From an uncultured Flavobacteriaceae bacterium (lineage in GTDB: Bacteria; Bacteroidota; Bacteroidia; Flavobacteriales; Flavobacteriaceae), in NCBI GenBank assembly GCA_947489085.1, contig CANLCJ010000029.1, positions 1-50,115 of the forward strand: 50,115 nucleotides of DNA. The letters run 5' to 3'. The position numbers and the translations under genes were made by a program. Positions 24,627-34,500 of the stretch are shown here, piece by piece; the stretch's first letter is position 1, and each line of letters begins with the position of its first letter. The notes below the pieces were generated by a model. The model did not search any database. It was not told where the DNA came from and was given only the letters and a program-made list of their open reading frames with translations.

Positions 24627-26536
24627 TGAGCTTACACCCTATTAATATTTTAGAACGCTATTGGAAGTTTACTGCGTTTAGAGGACAGCAAGAAGCCGCT
24701 ATAGAAGCTGTTCTTTCTGGCGAGGATACCTTTGTACTTATGCCTACAGGTGGTGGTAAATCTATTTGCTACCAAGTGCCTGCGCTTATAAAAAAAGGCA
24801 TTTGCATTGTAGTTTCGCCACTAATAGCTTTAATGCAAGACCAAGTAGAACAACTTAACGCCAAAGGCATAAAAGCATTGGCCATTACCAGTGGAATTTC
24901 TGCCCATAGGTTGGATACTATTTTAGACAACTGCATCTATGGCAATTACAAATTTTTATATGTATCTCCAGAACGTTTACAACAAGAACTGGTACAAAAT
25001 CGTATACAGCAAATGGATGTAAGCATTATTGCTGTAGATGAGGCGCACTGTATTTCGCAGTGGGGAAACGACTTTAGGCCTGCTTATGCTACACTCTCTA
25101 AATTGCGAGAATTGCGCCCTACCGCAAGTGTAATTGCACTTACGGCCACAGCAAAACCTAAAGTTGTTGAAGATATTATAGAAAATTTAGATTTTATAAA
25201 CCCTAAAGTCTTTAAGCAATCCTTTAAAAGGGACAACTTGGGATATATGGTTTTACACGAAGAAGACAAATACTACCGTTTAGAAACGATTTTAAAAAAA
25301 TACAAACAACCTTCTGTAGTGTATGTTAGAAACAGACGGTCTACAACTCAGGTTGCCGCGCTTTTAAACTCAAAAGGTATAGGAGCAACGTTTTATCACG
25401 GCGGATTGAATACCACGGATAAAAAAGCCAACATGGCAGCTTGGATGCAAAACAAAAAACAAGTAATCGTTGCTACAAATGCTTTTGGGATGGGGATTGA
25501 TAAACCAGATGTAAAAACAGTTATACATTTAAATTTACCCGAAAGTATAGAAAGCTACTTCCAAGAAGCTGGACGTGCAGGTAGAAATGGCGAAAAAGCA
25601 TTTGCCATTATTCTAAAAAACAAAAACGACGAGGTTTTAGTTAAAAATCAATTTTTAAACGTATTGCCCTCTACCAAGTTAGTAAAACACGTGTTTCGTA
25701 AACTGTGTAGTTATTTTCAAATCCCCTATGGCGAGGGCACTTTTACAACTCACGATTTCGATTTTAATCACTTTTGCAAAACATACAAATTAAATAGTAT
25801 TTTGTGTTACAATGCTTTATTAGTATTAGACCGAAACAGTATTCTAACATTATCTAAACAATTTAAAAATAAAGTTTCATTACAATGTATCGTATCAAAC
25901 AAAACTATTTTTGGTTACATTGCGCAACATCCAGAAAATGCTTTAATTTTAAAAACTATTTTGAGATCGTACGGTGGAATATTTGATAACGACACCCCAA
26001 TTAACACACTAAAAATAGCCGATAAAGCCGCTGTAACAGAACAACAACTTTTAGAAGCTTTAAAACGTTTCGATAAAGACGAAATTGTAACACTTAATAG
26101 CACTAAAACAGATGCACAAATTACATTTGTTACGCCCAGAGAAGACGATAAAACTATAAATAGAATTGCGCCCATTATTCAACAACAAAATACTATTAAA
26201 ACCGCACAGGTAAATGCAGTACTTAATTATGTAAATAACGACGCTACCTGTAAAACCATTCAACTGTTGGATTATTTTGGAGAAAAAACAACAGTAGCAT
26301 GTGGCAACTGCTCAGTCTGTATCTCGCAACACCGCAAAAAAAAACCACCAGTTCCTATAGAAAATTTAAAGTCGAAAATTATAACGCTTTTAGAATCTGG
26401 CGCAAAGTCTTCGAGAACAATAGCAGACACATTACACTGCGAAAATACCCAGTTGCATACCGTATTAAAACACTTATTGGAACAAAAAATTATAACCATA
26501 ACACAAACAAACACATATAAACTAAGCCATTTATGA
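24626..26536 (+). CDS. recQ: ATP-dependent DNA helicase RecQ
   Basis: The 636-residue RecQ-family 3'-5' helicase has PTGGGKSICYQVPAL (motif I), VDEAHCISQWGNDFRP (motif II), a GMGIDKPDVKTVIH segment and QEAGRAGRNG (motif VI). The RQC zinc site is formed by a Cys in DATCKTIQL plus CGNCSVC. The C-terminal part (about 560-636) looks like a winged helix; a classical HRDC domain is not evident. The GTG start overlaps the upstream stop by 1 nt and its own end overlaps fmt by 4 nt. It acts in recombination and repair. Confidence 0.95.
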   Translation: MSLHPINILERYWKFTAFRGQQEAAIEAVLSGEDTFVLMPTGGGKSICYQVPALIKKGICIVVSPLIALMQDQVEQLNAKGIKALAITSGISAHRLDTILDNCIYGNYKFLYVSPERLQQELVQNRIQQMDVSIIAVDEAHCISQWGNDFRPAYATLSKLRELRPTASVIALTATAKPKVVEDIIENLDFINPKVFKQSFKRDNLGYMVLHEEDKYYRLETILKKYKQPSVVYVRNRRSTTQVAALLNSKGIGATFYHGGLNTTDKKANMAAWMQNKKQVIVATNAFGMGIDKPDVKTVIHLNLPESIESYFQEAGRAGRNGEKAFAIILKNKNDEVLVKNQFLNVLPSTKLVKHVFRKLCSYFQIPYGEGTFTTHDFDFNHFCKTYKLNSILCYNALLVLDRNSILTLSKQFKNKVSLQCIVSNKTIFGYIAQHPENALILKTILRSYGGIFDNDTPINTLKIADKAAVTEQQLLEALKRFDKDEIVTLNSTKTDAQITFVTPREDDKTINRIAPIIQQQNTIKTAQVNAVLNYVNNDATCKTIQLLDYFGEKTTVACGNCSVCISQHRKKKPPVPIENLKSKIITLLESGAKSSRTIADTLHCENTQLHTVLKHLLEQKIITITQTNTYKLSHL

Positions 26537-27480
26537 AAGATTTGAGAATTGTTTTTATGGGTACACCAGATTTTGCTGTAGCTACTCTAAAAACATTGGT
26601 AGAACATAATTATACTATTGTAGGGGTAATAACTGCCCCAGACAAACCAGCAGGCAGAGGCAGAAAACTAAATGAAAGTGCCGTTAAAAAATACGCTACA
26701 TCTAAAGGTTTAAACGTCTTACAACCCACAAATTTAAAAGACACTTCATTTTTAGACACCCTAAAAGCATTAAATGCCAACTTGCAAATTGTTGTGGCTT
26801 TTAGAATGCTACCAAAAGTTGTTTGGCAAATGCCTGCTTACGGCACGTTTAATTTACACGCCTCTTTACTCCCTAATTACCGTGGAGCAGCTCCTATAAA
26901 TTGGGCTATAATTAATGGTGAAACTAAAACAGGAGTCTCTACTTTTTTTATCGATGAAAAAATAGATACTGGTGCCATGATTTTACAAAAAGACATCGCT
27001 ATAACGCCAGAGGAAAATGTAGGCACGCTACACGATAAACTTATGCACTTAGGAAGTCATCTGGTTTTAGAAACTGTTAGTCTTATAGAAAAAGGAGAGG
27101 TTAACACCACACCACAAACACAAGAAGGCAACTTAAAAACGGCCTACAAGCTTAATAAAGACAATTGCAAAATAGACTGGAATGCTACACTAGAGGATAT
27201 ACACAATAAAATAAGAGGACTTAGCCCCTACCCAGCAGCTTGGAGCACCTTAGTTAATGGAGAAGATCTTAGTTCCGTAAAGGTATATGCTGCTGAAAAA
27301 GAGGTTGCAGAACACCCTTACAATACAGGTAAAATTATAACCTCCAAAAAAACATTAAAAGTGGCTGTAAAAGGCGGATATATTTCCATTTTAAAGCTAA
27401 AACTCGCCGGAAAAAAATTAATGGATGCACCTGCACTTTTAAATGGATATGGTTTTAACGAAAATGCCGAAATGCGCTAA
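26533..27480 (+). CDS. fmt: Methionyl-tRNA formyltransferase
   Basis: The 315-residue enzyme formylates initiator methionyl-tRNA. It has RIVFMGTPDFAVATLKTL at the start, the catalytic NLHASLLPNYRGAAPINWAI (Asn, His and the loop) and the C-terminal DNCKIDWNATLEDIHNKIRGLSPYPAAW segment. The length is standard. It overlaps the recQ stop by 4 nt (ATGA) and is the last gene of that operon. Confidence 0.97.
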   Translation: MKDLRIVFMGTPDFAVATLKTLVEHNYTIVGVITAPDKPAGRGRKLNESAVKKYATSKGLNVLQPTNLKDTSFLDTLKALNANLQIVVAFRMLPKVVWQMPAYGTFNLHASLLPNYRGAAPINWAIINGETKTGVSTFFIDEKIDTGAMILQKDIAITPEENVGTLHDKLMHLGSHLVLETVSLIEKGEVNTTPQTQEGNLKTAYKLNKDNCKIDWNATLEDIHNKIRGLSPYPAAWSTLVNGEDLSSVKVYAAEKEVAEHPYNTGKIITSKKTLKVAVKGGYISILKLKLAGKKLMDAPALLNGYGFNENAEMR

Positions 27481-27583
27481 ACCCACGTTATTACTAGTCT
27501 TACAAATTATCGGTAAAACACAGCATCTTTATTAACAAATGCCTTAAGTTATCAACAAATATTCGCTTTTCCCTTGCTACGGC

Positions 27584-27613
27584 TTGTGTGGCTACATAAT
27601 CCGTATAAATTTG
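27584..27613 (+). promoter_or_regulatory. Promoter of the HU gene
   Basis: TTG (27584-27586), a 19-bp spacer and TAAATTTG (27606-27613) match the Bacteroidota -33/-7 consensus. Transcription would start near 27618, giving a leader of about 50 nt. Confidence 0.65.
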
Positions 27614-27668
27614 TAGAGGATTTAACAAAAAACGTTTAACCAATTTATTAATTATTAAAATAAACATT

Positions 27669-27941
27669 ATGAACAAAACAGATTTAATTGATGCAATGGC
27701 AGAACACGCAGGAATAACTAAAGCTGCTGCTAAAAAAGCCTTAGAATGCGCGCTTATAGAAATAGAAGGTGCTTTACAAAAAGGTAACAGAGTTTCTTTA
27801 GTTGGTTTCGGTTCTTGGTCTGTTTCTAAAAGATCTGCTAGAGAAGGAAGAAATCCTCAAACAGGTGAAACTATCAAAATAAAAGCTAAAAACATCGTTA
27901 AGTTTAAAGCTGGATCAGATTTATCTAACGCTGTAAACTAA
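27669..27941 (+). CDS. HU family DNA-binding protein
   Basis: The 90-residue histone-like protein bends and compacts DNA as a dimer. It shows MNKTDLIDAMAEHAGITKAAAKKAL, the VSLVGFGSWSVSKRSAREGRNPQTGE beta-arm and a VKFKAGSDLSNAVN tail, all canonical. It has its own promoter and a strong terminator, so it is a monocistronic, probably highly expressed gene. Confidence 0.97.
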   Translation: MNKTDLIDAMAEHAGITKAAAKKALECALIEIEGALQKGNRVSLVGFGSWSVSKRSAREGRNPQTGETIKIKAKNIVKFKAGSDLSNAVN

Positions 27942-27965
27942 TTTTTTAGTTTAAAAATACATTAT

Positions 27966-27998
27966 AAAATGCCTTCTTTAATAGAGGGCATTTTTTTT
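27966..27998 (+). terminator. Terminator of the HU gene
   Basis: AAAATGCC (27966-27973) pairs with GGCATTTT (27987-27994) and is followed by more T (eight T from 27991). It lies 25 nt after the HU stop. Confidence 0.88.
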
Positions 27999-28003
27999 AT
28001 ACT

Positions 28004-28152
28004 GAAGTGATTTAGCCTTTTTTGATTCTAGCGAAAATTCTAGATTTTTTGTTCTGTTAAAGTTTATAATAGTACTACTGGCTGAGAAAAAGACAAAAAT
28101 TGCATTAAAAAGAAGATTTTTCTAGCAAATTGAAAAAAGTTTAAATCACTTC
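28004..28152. repeat. 149-bp element with long imperfect terminal inverted repeats
   Basis: GAAGTGATTTA (28004-28014) is the exact reverse complement of TAAATCACTTC (28142-28152). The similarity continues inward after a 3-nt difference with TTTTTT and then CTAG-containing segments, giving arms of roughly 40 nt. ATTCTAG is also directly repeated at the left side. There is no ORF inside and no clear target-site duplication. It could be a MITE-like element or a long hairpin RNA. Confidence 0.45.
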
Positions 28153-28216
28153 GCTGGTATTAAAAGTTGGATTTGTTATAAAATAACACTAAATTTAGTT
28201 AAAAATATGATGGATT

Positions 28217-28777
28217 ATGACCAGTATTACACCAATTAAAGGCGATTTGTTAATAGCAGAACCAGCTATAATTGGAGACGTGTCTTTTAACCGCTCCATA
28301 GTATTATTAGCAGACCATACCGAAGAGGGCTCTATAGGTTTTATTCTCAACAAACCCTTAGAGTATACCATAGGAGACTTAATACCAGACGTTAAGGCCT
28401 CCTTTAAAGTGTATAATGGTGGCCCTGTAGAACAAGATAATTTATATTTTATACATAAAGTTCCAGAACTCATTCCAGAAAGTATAGAAATTTCTTTAGG
28501 TATTTTTTGGGGAGGCGATTTTAATAAAGTAGCAGAACTTATTACCAATAACGTTATAAACGAAAAAGACATTCGTTTCTTTTTAGGCTATTCTGGCTGG
28601 AATTCTAACCAATTAGAGAACGAATTAAAAGCCAATTCTTGGCTGGTTTCTAAAAATGTCTACAAAAAAGACATTATAGAGAAAGACTACGCCTCGTTTT
28701 GGAAAGAAAAAATGTTAGAATTGGGTGGCGAATATAGCATATGGTCCAATGCACCAGAGGACCCCAACTACAATTAA
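28217..28777 (+). CDS. YqgE/AlgH family protein
   Basis: The 186-residue protein has KGDLLIAEPAIIGDVSFNRSIVLLADHTEEGSIGFILNKPL, YNGGPVEQDNLYFIH and FFLGYSGWNSNQLENEL, the standard YqgE/AlgH signature. The molecular function is not established; the family is often linked to regulation. It converges with the aminotransferase gene, and their stops overlap by 4 nt. Confidence 0.94.
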   Translation: MTSITPIKGDLLIAEPAIIGDVSFNRSIVLLADHTEEGSIGFILNKPLEYTIGDLIPDVKASFKVYNGGPVEQDNLYFIHKVPELIPESIEISLGIFWGGDFNKVAELITNNVINEKDIRFFLGYSGWNSNQLENELKANSWLVSKNVYKKDIIEKDYASFWKEKMLELGGEYSIWSNAPEDPNYN

Positions 28778-29619
28778 GATGTTAATCGAATCGCTGCATT
28801 TAATCGATTTAATAAAAGACGAGCTACCGTTGTTTCAAACGTTTTTTTCCTATATTTCGTTACAGGTTGTATGCCCGTTATAACATTTGTAATAAACAGT
28901 TCGTCTGCCTTTTGCAATTCGAAAGGAGAAATTGATGCCTCTTCAAGCTTATAACCTTCCAACTTTTCTATATGTTTTATTACCTGTGTACGCATTATCC
29001 CTTTTAAACAGCCATCTAATAATGGAGGTGTTTTAATAATTTTGTCCTTTACCAAAAACACATTACCATTTAAGGCCTCCACAATACTTTTATTGGTATT
29101 TAATAACAAACAGTTATGCAATCCGTTCTCTTTAGCAAAAATACTCCCTACAACATTAATAGCTTTATTATTTGTTTTTAAGGTAGACAATAGCGTAGGT
29201 GCTACCATATAATCTTTAAACAAATCCACCTCGTATGCAGTATCCTGTAAATGGTATACCGCGGCATCCAGCGGTTTTACGCTAATATTATAACCAATAG
29301 CATTTTGTGTAGGCAAATACAAGCCCCCCTCATTTCGATGCACACTCAGTTTTACTCTGGCATCGGCAGTGCTTAAACGATTTGCTTTAAGCGTTTTTTC
29401 TATTTCTGCTTCTAAATGCTCCATAGTAAACAGCATTGGTATTTCCATACGCATAATACGCATAGAGGCCATAAGTCTAAAATAATGGTCTTCCCAAAAT
29501 AAAATTTTGCCGTTAGCAATTTTTATAGTTTCGAAAAGTGCATCTCCATAAGCATAACCTCTATTGGTTATAGACATATAGTTTGTATCTTCTAAAATGG
29601 TACCGTTAAAATTAGTCAT
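28774..29619 (-). CDS. Class IV PLP-dependent aminotransferase
   Basis: The 281-residue fold-type IV PLP enzyme has RGYAYGDALFETIKIANGKILFWEDH, STLKTNNKAINV (the region bearing the PLP Lys) and ELFITNVITGIQPVTKY. The family includes branched-chain aminotransferase, D-amino-acid aminotransferase and 4-amino-4-deoxychorismate lyase. Its length and solitary position fit the lyase (PabC-like) or a generic aminotransferase, and I do not choose between them. A hairpin with seven T ends one base before its ATG, and a TATATTTG element lies just beyond. Confidence 0.88.
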   Translation of the reverse strand: MTNFNGTILEDTNYMSITNRGYAYGDALFETIKIANGKILFWEDHYFRLMASMRIMRMEIPMLFTMEHLEAEIEKTLKANRLSTADARVKLSVHRNEGGLYLPTQNAIGYNISVKPLDAAVYHLQDTAYEVDLFKDYMVAPTLLSTLKTNNKAINVVGSIFAKENGLHNCLLLNTNKSIVEALNGNVFLVKDKIIKTPPLLDGCLKGIMRTQVIKHIEKLEGYKLEEASISPFELQKADELFITNVITGIQPVTKYRKKTFETTVARLLLNRLNAAIRLTS

Positions 29620-29653
29620 AAAAAAATCCGCTATTAAAAAGTGTAATAGCGGA
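29620..29653 (-). terminator. Hairpin plus T-run abutting the aminotransferase start codon
   Basis: A perfect 10-bp stem (TCCGCTATTA 29627-29636, TAATAGCGGA 29644-29653) is followed on the minus strand by seven T that end one base before the aminotransferase ATG. It would terminate the upstream START-like gene. A TATATTTG at 29654-29661 would also start transcription within or just before this hairpin, making it the aminotransferase 5' leader. Confidence 0.75.
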
Positions 29654-29661
29654 CAAATATA
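29654..29661 (-). promoter_or_regulatory. Putative -7 element of the aminotransferase gene
   Basis: TATATTTG on the minus strand abuts the 5' side of the hairpin at 29627-29653. A start about 5 nt downstream would give a leader of roughly 30 nt consisting almost entirely of the hairpin. Confidence 0.45.
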
Positions 29662-29679
29662 AGGTTAAAAAGTGTTTTA

Positions 29680-30069
29680 TTAAACGGATCCTAAGACATG
29701 TTTTAAATCGGAAATTTGATTTTCCCACAACATCTTGGCCTCATCAATCTCATCATCTTCAGCAAAATCTGTTACCATTAGAGAGACATCTTTGGTAATC
29801 TCGTCCACTTGTATTCTTATTTCAAAAAATGAAGAGGTATCATCCTCATCTGCAAGCCATCTAAATTTTACACGCTCTCCTGCTTTTTTACTTAGTAATT
29901 TTGCTTGTTCCTCACTATCATCCCAAATAAAGGTAAATAACTCGCCTCGAGAATTTACATTGTCTGAAAACCATTCAGATAAACCGGAAGGTGTAGATAT
30001 ATATTGGTATAAGAGTTGCGGTGATGCCTGAATGGGAAATTCTATTTCAAACTTAACTTTATCGTCCAT
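29680..30069 (-). CDS. START-like (SRPBCC) domain protein
   Basis: The 129-residue protein is a single SRPBCC fold: KVKFEIEFPIQASPQLLYQYISTPSGLSEWFSDNV, then ERVKFRWLADEDD. It matches the START-like proteins found throughout Bacteroidota, which are predicted to bind a hydrophobic ligand. Its function is unknown. It is acidic overall and has no signal peptide. Confidence 0.85.
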   Translation of the reverse strand: MDDKVKFEIEFPIQASPQLLYQYISTPSGLSEWFSDNVNSRGELFTFIWDDSEEQAKLLSKKAGERVKFRWLADEDDTSSFFEIRIQVDEITKDVSLMVTDFAEDDEIDEAKMLWENQISDLKHVLGSV

Positions 30070-30157
30070 AAATATTATTGCTATTTTACGCTGTTCAATA
30101 TATACATTAATTGATAAGATAAATAATAAAATTAGATAATATTTTATCTAAGTTATA

Positions 30158-30188
30158 TTTGCAGGCTTTAATTTTGTTTTTATATTTG
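30158..30188 (+). promoter_or_regulatory. Promoter of tRNA-Met
   Basis: TTTG (30158-30161), a 19-bp spacer and TATATTTG (30181-30188) give a consensus Bacteroidota promoter whose start falls just before the tRNA. The TTTG is itself the end of a second TATATTTG at 30154-30161. Confidence 0.65.
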
Positions 30189-30200
30189 CAAACTCAAAAT

Positions 30201-30275
30201 GGCGAGGTAGCTCAGTTGGTTAGAGCGTCGGATTCATAACCCGGAGGTCACGAGTTCAAATCTCGTTCTCGCTAC
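30201..30275 (+). tRNA. tRNA-Met (anticodon CAT)
   Basis: The cloverleaf is complete: acceptor GGCGAGG with TCTCGCT, D-arm GCTCAGTTGGTTAGAGC, anticodon loop TTCATAA (CAT) and T-arm ACGAG-TTCAAAT-CTCGT. CCA is not encoded. The anticodon stem lacks the GGG/CCC pairs of initiator tRNA, so elongator Met is likely; a lysidine-modified Ile tRNA with CAT cannot be ruled out by eye. Confidence 0.95.
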
Positions 30276-30286
30276 AAAACAAGATC

Positions 30287-30318
30287 AAAAAAAAGCGGTT
30301 TTACACCGCTTTTTTTTG
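30287..30318. terminator. Bidirectional terminator
   Basis: AAGCGGT (30293-30299) pairs with ACCGCTT (30305-30311), flanked by A-run and T-run on the two sides. It serves tRNA-Met on the plus strand and the LodB-like gene on the minus strand. Confidence 0.88.
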
Positions 30319-30360
30319 GCTCCAAAACAAAAGACAATTCCTAGAATAACTTTTTTTGTT

Positions 30361-31524
30361 TCATATCTGTACCACTTCCACTCCAGCCCTATTCTTAATA
30401 TATTGTTTCCAATAAGGCTCACTCTGGTATCTCAATTCTCTTGTATAAAAATACTTTCTAGAATTTTGATTTGCTGTAAACACACGCTCTATTTTTTGTT
30501 GGTAATCTCGTTTAACGCGTTCGCGTTCTTCTTGAAAATTATTCGACAAACAATTGGAAATAGCTTCTGCCCCTCTTATGCCACTGTACAAACCAAAAAA
30601 CAATCCTTGAGAAGAAATAGGGTCTAACGACAAAGCTGCATCTCCTACTGCCAACCAAGATTGTCCAATAACTTGTTTGCTTAACGCCGTTTCTGCATTA
30701 CAAGCCTTTACCTCTGCTATAAGAAATTCGGTATTAACAGTATGTTTTAAAATTGCACTTAAGTTAATTGCAGAGATAAATTCATTGGGTACTTTTACCA
30801 TTTGTTTGATAACATCAGGCAGTCCGTAAAACGCAATGACCCTAGAATGATCTGGAAGTCTTGCTGTATACCACCAACCATTACGTACAGATTTTATGCG
30901 CGTAGTGTGCGCTGTATCTACTCTAACATTAGGTTTTAACCACGCTACAGCTGCAAGTTGTGTTTGAAACTTTTGGCGAGGTATTCGAAATTGTTTTAAC
31001 ACTGCAGTGGCGCGACCTGTAGCATCTACTACCCATTTGGTGTGTAAGACTCTGGGGAGATGGGGTGCTTTTGTCTTAAAACCAATTGTGTAATTGCCAT
31101 ACATTTCATTTTCAATAGTATTGGGCGTTATTTTTCCTATTTTACCTTTGTAAAACACAACACCTTGCTTCTGGGCTAAGTTTTGTAATGCGGCATCAAA
31201 CTTATGCCGTAAAATATGCCATCCTCCTGTTTCTGGATTTCTAATAGCATCGTTATACGTCCAATATTCTGTGCCCCAGGCTGAAACATTAGCAGTACAA
31301 GCACTATAGTCTACTACATCTAGCAAATCACTTAAGTTAGAAATACCTAAACGACGTAATAACCGTAAGCTGGCACCAGGTAGTGATTCTCCAACTTTGA
31401 GTGCGCTACCAGCTACTGTATCTATTAAACATACCGATAAATCAAGTTGCCGTAATCGAATAGCAGCTGCACAACCCGAAGGTCCTGCACCTGCTATAAC
31501 AACATCAAATATTGGCACTGCCAT
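30361..31524 (-). CDS. LodB-like FAD-dependent oxidoreductase
   Basis: The 387-residue flavoprotein has an N-terminal FAD-binding VVIAGAGPSGCAAAIRLRQ and a second FAD motif WLAVGDAALSLDPISSQGLFFGLYSG. LKVGESLPGASLRLLRRLG matches the VGESLP signature of LodB and tryptophan-halogenase-like monooxygenases. Its start overlaps the stop of the LodA-type gene by 1 nt (TAATG). In the known lodAB system LodB is required to make the cysteine tryptophylquinone of LodA in the cytoplasm, and that is the expected role here. No conserved Lys-rich halogenase WxWxIP motif is visible. Confidence 0.9.
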   Translation of the reverse strand: MAVPIFDVVIAGAGPSGCAAAIRLRQLDLSVCLIDTVAGSALKVGESLPGASLRLLRRLGISNLSDLLDVVDYSACTANVSAWGTEYWTYNDAIRNPETGGWHILRHKFDAALQNLAQKQGVVFYKGKIGKITPNTIENEMYGNYTIGFKTKAPHLPRVLHTKWVVDATGRATAVLKQFRIPRQKFQTQLAAVAWLKPNVRVDTAHTTRIKSVRNGWWYTARLPDHSRVIAFYGLPDVIKQMVKVPNEFISAINLSAILKHTVNTEFLIAEVKACNAETALSKQVIGQSWLAVGDAALSLDPISSQGLFFGLYSGIRGAEAISNCLSNNFQEERERVKRDYQQKIERVFTANQNSRKYFYTRELRYQSEPYWKQYIKNRAGVEVVQI

Positions 31525-34500
31525 TAGTTACCTCTACGCTTAATAGTAGCAAATTCGTTGCGTTGTTCTTCACTAAACCATCCTGCTTCTGTAAGAGCCT
31601 TATCGGTATCATTCATATCTCCATAATTTTCTAAGAATAACTTGTGTGCTTTATTCAATTCCGCAGCCTTTACTTCAGAAAGGTTTTCAACATATATATG
31701 TTCTGGCATCCATTCAAAACCTTTATCGTGTCGGGGAGATGGCATTGCTTCTACAATTCCCATATCTCCAAAATGTTCTATCATATAAATCATTTGTTCA
31801 GCTACAGGGTTTGCTCCTGGTAATTGTCGTAACCAACTCGGCCTGTTATGGAAAGCTGCTATACGTTCTTCGTAAGGTTTCGACTTGTCCATAAGCGTAT
31901 CGTAATCAATACGGGTTAATACTTGATTAGGCACACGTGCTGGCCAGAAAGTAGGCAAGTACGGGTCGTACTCCATATCGTATCCTGAGCGACAAAACGC
32001 TGTATCGCCTTGCCATGGCACAGCCATCCAACGGGTTAAATCTCCTGGGCCTTGATCGTATAAAGGGCCATTCATTGCCATAACCTGAGTTGTGGTAAGG
32101 TTAGAACCATATGTAGGATCGGTTTTTCCTTCTGCACGCATTCTAATACGGTAAGGTGCACGATACATGGAGGCATTACGCATTGGCCATGTTAACTCCG
32201 CTCCCGGATGGAAGGCATCTGCGATACAAAAATGCATATTGGCTGCATCTAAAGCTTGGGGTTGGTCTTGTAAATCGATCTTATCGAGTGTTGTTTGTAA
32301 TTCTTCCTCTGGTTTATAATCGCTAATAAAATTACCTTCTACCCAAGCAGATAAAATATAGTCGTAAAATGCTGGCAGTTGCAAATAGGTACTTGCAGAT
32401 GGTGCTACTGAGGGATCTGGATTGGTATACCCAAATGCATCTCCATAAATCCAAGGCCAAGCACCTTCTTCTACAGATTTTACATCCTTAGCTCTAAAAC
32501 TATTGTAAATAGTGCGTCTTAACTCTCCGTAAGGATCGGGATACGTCATACTAATTGGTGCTGTAGCTAATTTTTTAAGTAGTGCTTTATCTGTAAAATT
32601 CATTGGAGCTCCAGCACCAAACATAGATAAGAAGCCTTTATTAACCCATTGCAACTCACTTAATCGAGTTAAAATGGGCTGGACGTGTTTTTTAAACGAC
32701 ACGCGTTTTGGCAAGTCTTGCATACCAGATGTTATATATACGTTCTGCATTAAATCGTTCATACTACGCCAGCTTACAATATCTGGTGCATAATTGGGGG
32801 GTGCAGAGGCAACCCAAGCGGGGTCTGCAATAAAATCTTTTGTACCAATAGTTACTTTAGCCTTAACAGGTCCATCGGCAATATCGTCATACCACCCTGC
32901 TGGATTATTAAAAGTACTAGGGTTTTCTGGATCGAATACAGGTGTATTTGCAGGGCTTGCAGAAACTCCAAAGCCAGGTAAAAATAGTAAACGCCCAACA
33001 GCATCTGTACGCAGTTGCCCTAGCATTACGGGAGTACCTTGAAAATTACCCTTAAGGTTATAACTGGAATCGTTCATGTTAATACCCATAATTTTCTTTT
33101 CGCCAGGGTCTATGGCTAAAGCAGAACGGTCGCTTCCTTTTATGTCGGGGTTTCGTAATGGCACTTTTAAACTTACTGTAGCAGGAATATCCATTGCCGC
33201 ATCAAACTCATACCATGCCGATTTTTTATTGGCAACATGTACGGCCCATTCTACTTGTGTGTTCTTAGATTGCTGTATTTCTGCAACAATGTTGCCGTTT
33301 TTATCGTAACCGTACACTCTAAACCTAGCCGCTTGGCGCTTTATAGCTCCTGTTTTATCTCTTGTACTGCCAAATGCTGTGGGTTCTGGGTGAGATACTT
33401 CTGGGCCTATATAAAAATCTTTAGTACTGTTTCCTACTCGGGCAATACCTATGCCTGGATGTATTCGTACTTCTGTAATGGCATCTATTTGCGCTTGCGT
33501 TAAGGCTTTGGGTTGTTCTTCTTCTGGTCTAGGTACAACTCCACTAAAGGGACATTTAGGGTTTTTAATTACGGGGGTTCCTGGAGCTTGAGGTTCTTCA
33601 ACAGGTTGCTCGTTTTTGGCCCGTCTGTAATTTGCGCTTGCTTGATAAACTCGAACGCGTGCTTGAGCGACACTACTTTCTTTTGCTGGCTTATTGGCTT
33701 CTGGTGTTCGCCCAATGTTAAATGCCAACCAATCGCCATAAGTCTCCCGTTCTTTTTTTGTAATGTCTTGCTTTTTTAAATTTATGGTAGCTACTTTTAC
33801 AGGCACGGCCTCTTTTTCATCCCAAACCACTGTTGCTTTATCTAAAGGATAGCACTCATCTATATAAGCTTGGCTAAATCCATCTTTTGGTGTTGGACGT
33901 TTTTGGATATATATATCTAAAGTAGCAGCTCCTTTCGCCATACGTCCTGCTAAATCTTTAGCCAAAAAATTAGGATCATTAATATCTGGTTCTTCAAAAA
34001 AAGTAGAAGTTCCAGGACGTAATATGTATTTACAGAATCCATCACCTAATTTAAAAGGTACTACGCTCCATAAGGAGGTATCGAAAACCGAACGAATCGG
34101 TTTTGCCATACCATCTAACAACTGGTTTGTATTGGGCGCGTTTTCTTGTATCCATTCATTACTCCAACCTTCAAAACTGGCTTTGGTAAAGTTGCACATA
34201 TCTGCAGCTGTATCGACAAAAAAGTTCGGAACGTTTTGCAACAGAAGATCTGCTGTTTTAGACGATTTGGCTTTTTTTCCTTTGGCGTAAGGTTCTGTAC
34301 TATCTACGTTAAAAATTTTAATGCCAATGCCTATAGTGCTTTTCCAATCAGGTCTGCCATCAGCAAGATCAGACGAGTATCTTACATATACAGGATGCTT
34401 AGCAGGCTTTTCAAATAAGCCGTGTTTATAATCTTCGGGAACTTTATCCTCTAAAATACTAAGCTCTCCTTCTAATATACCATGTGTACGTAAAAACACA

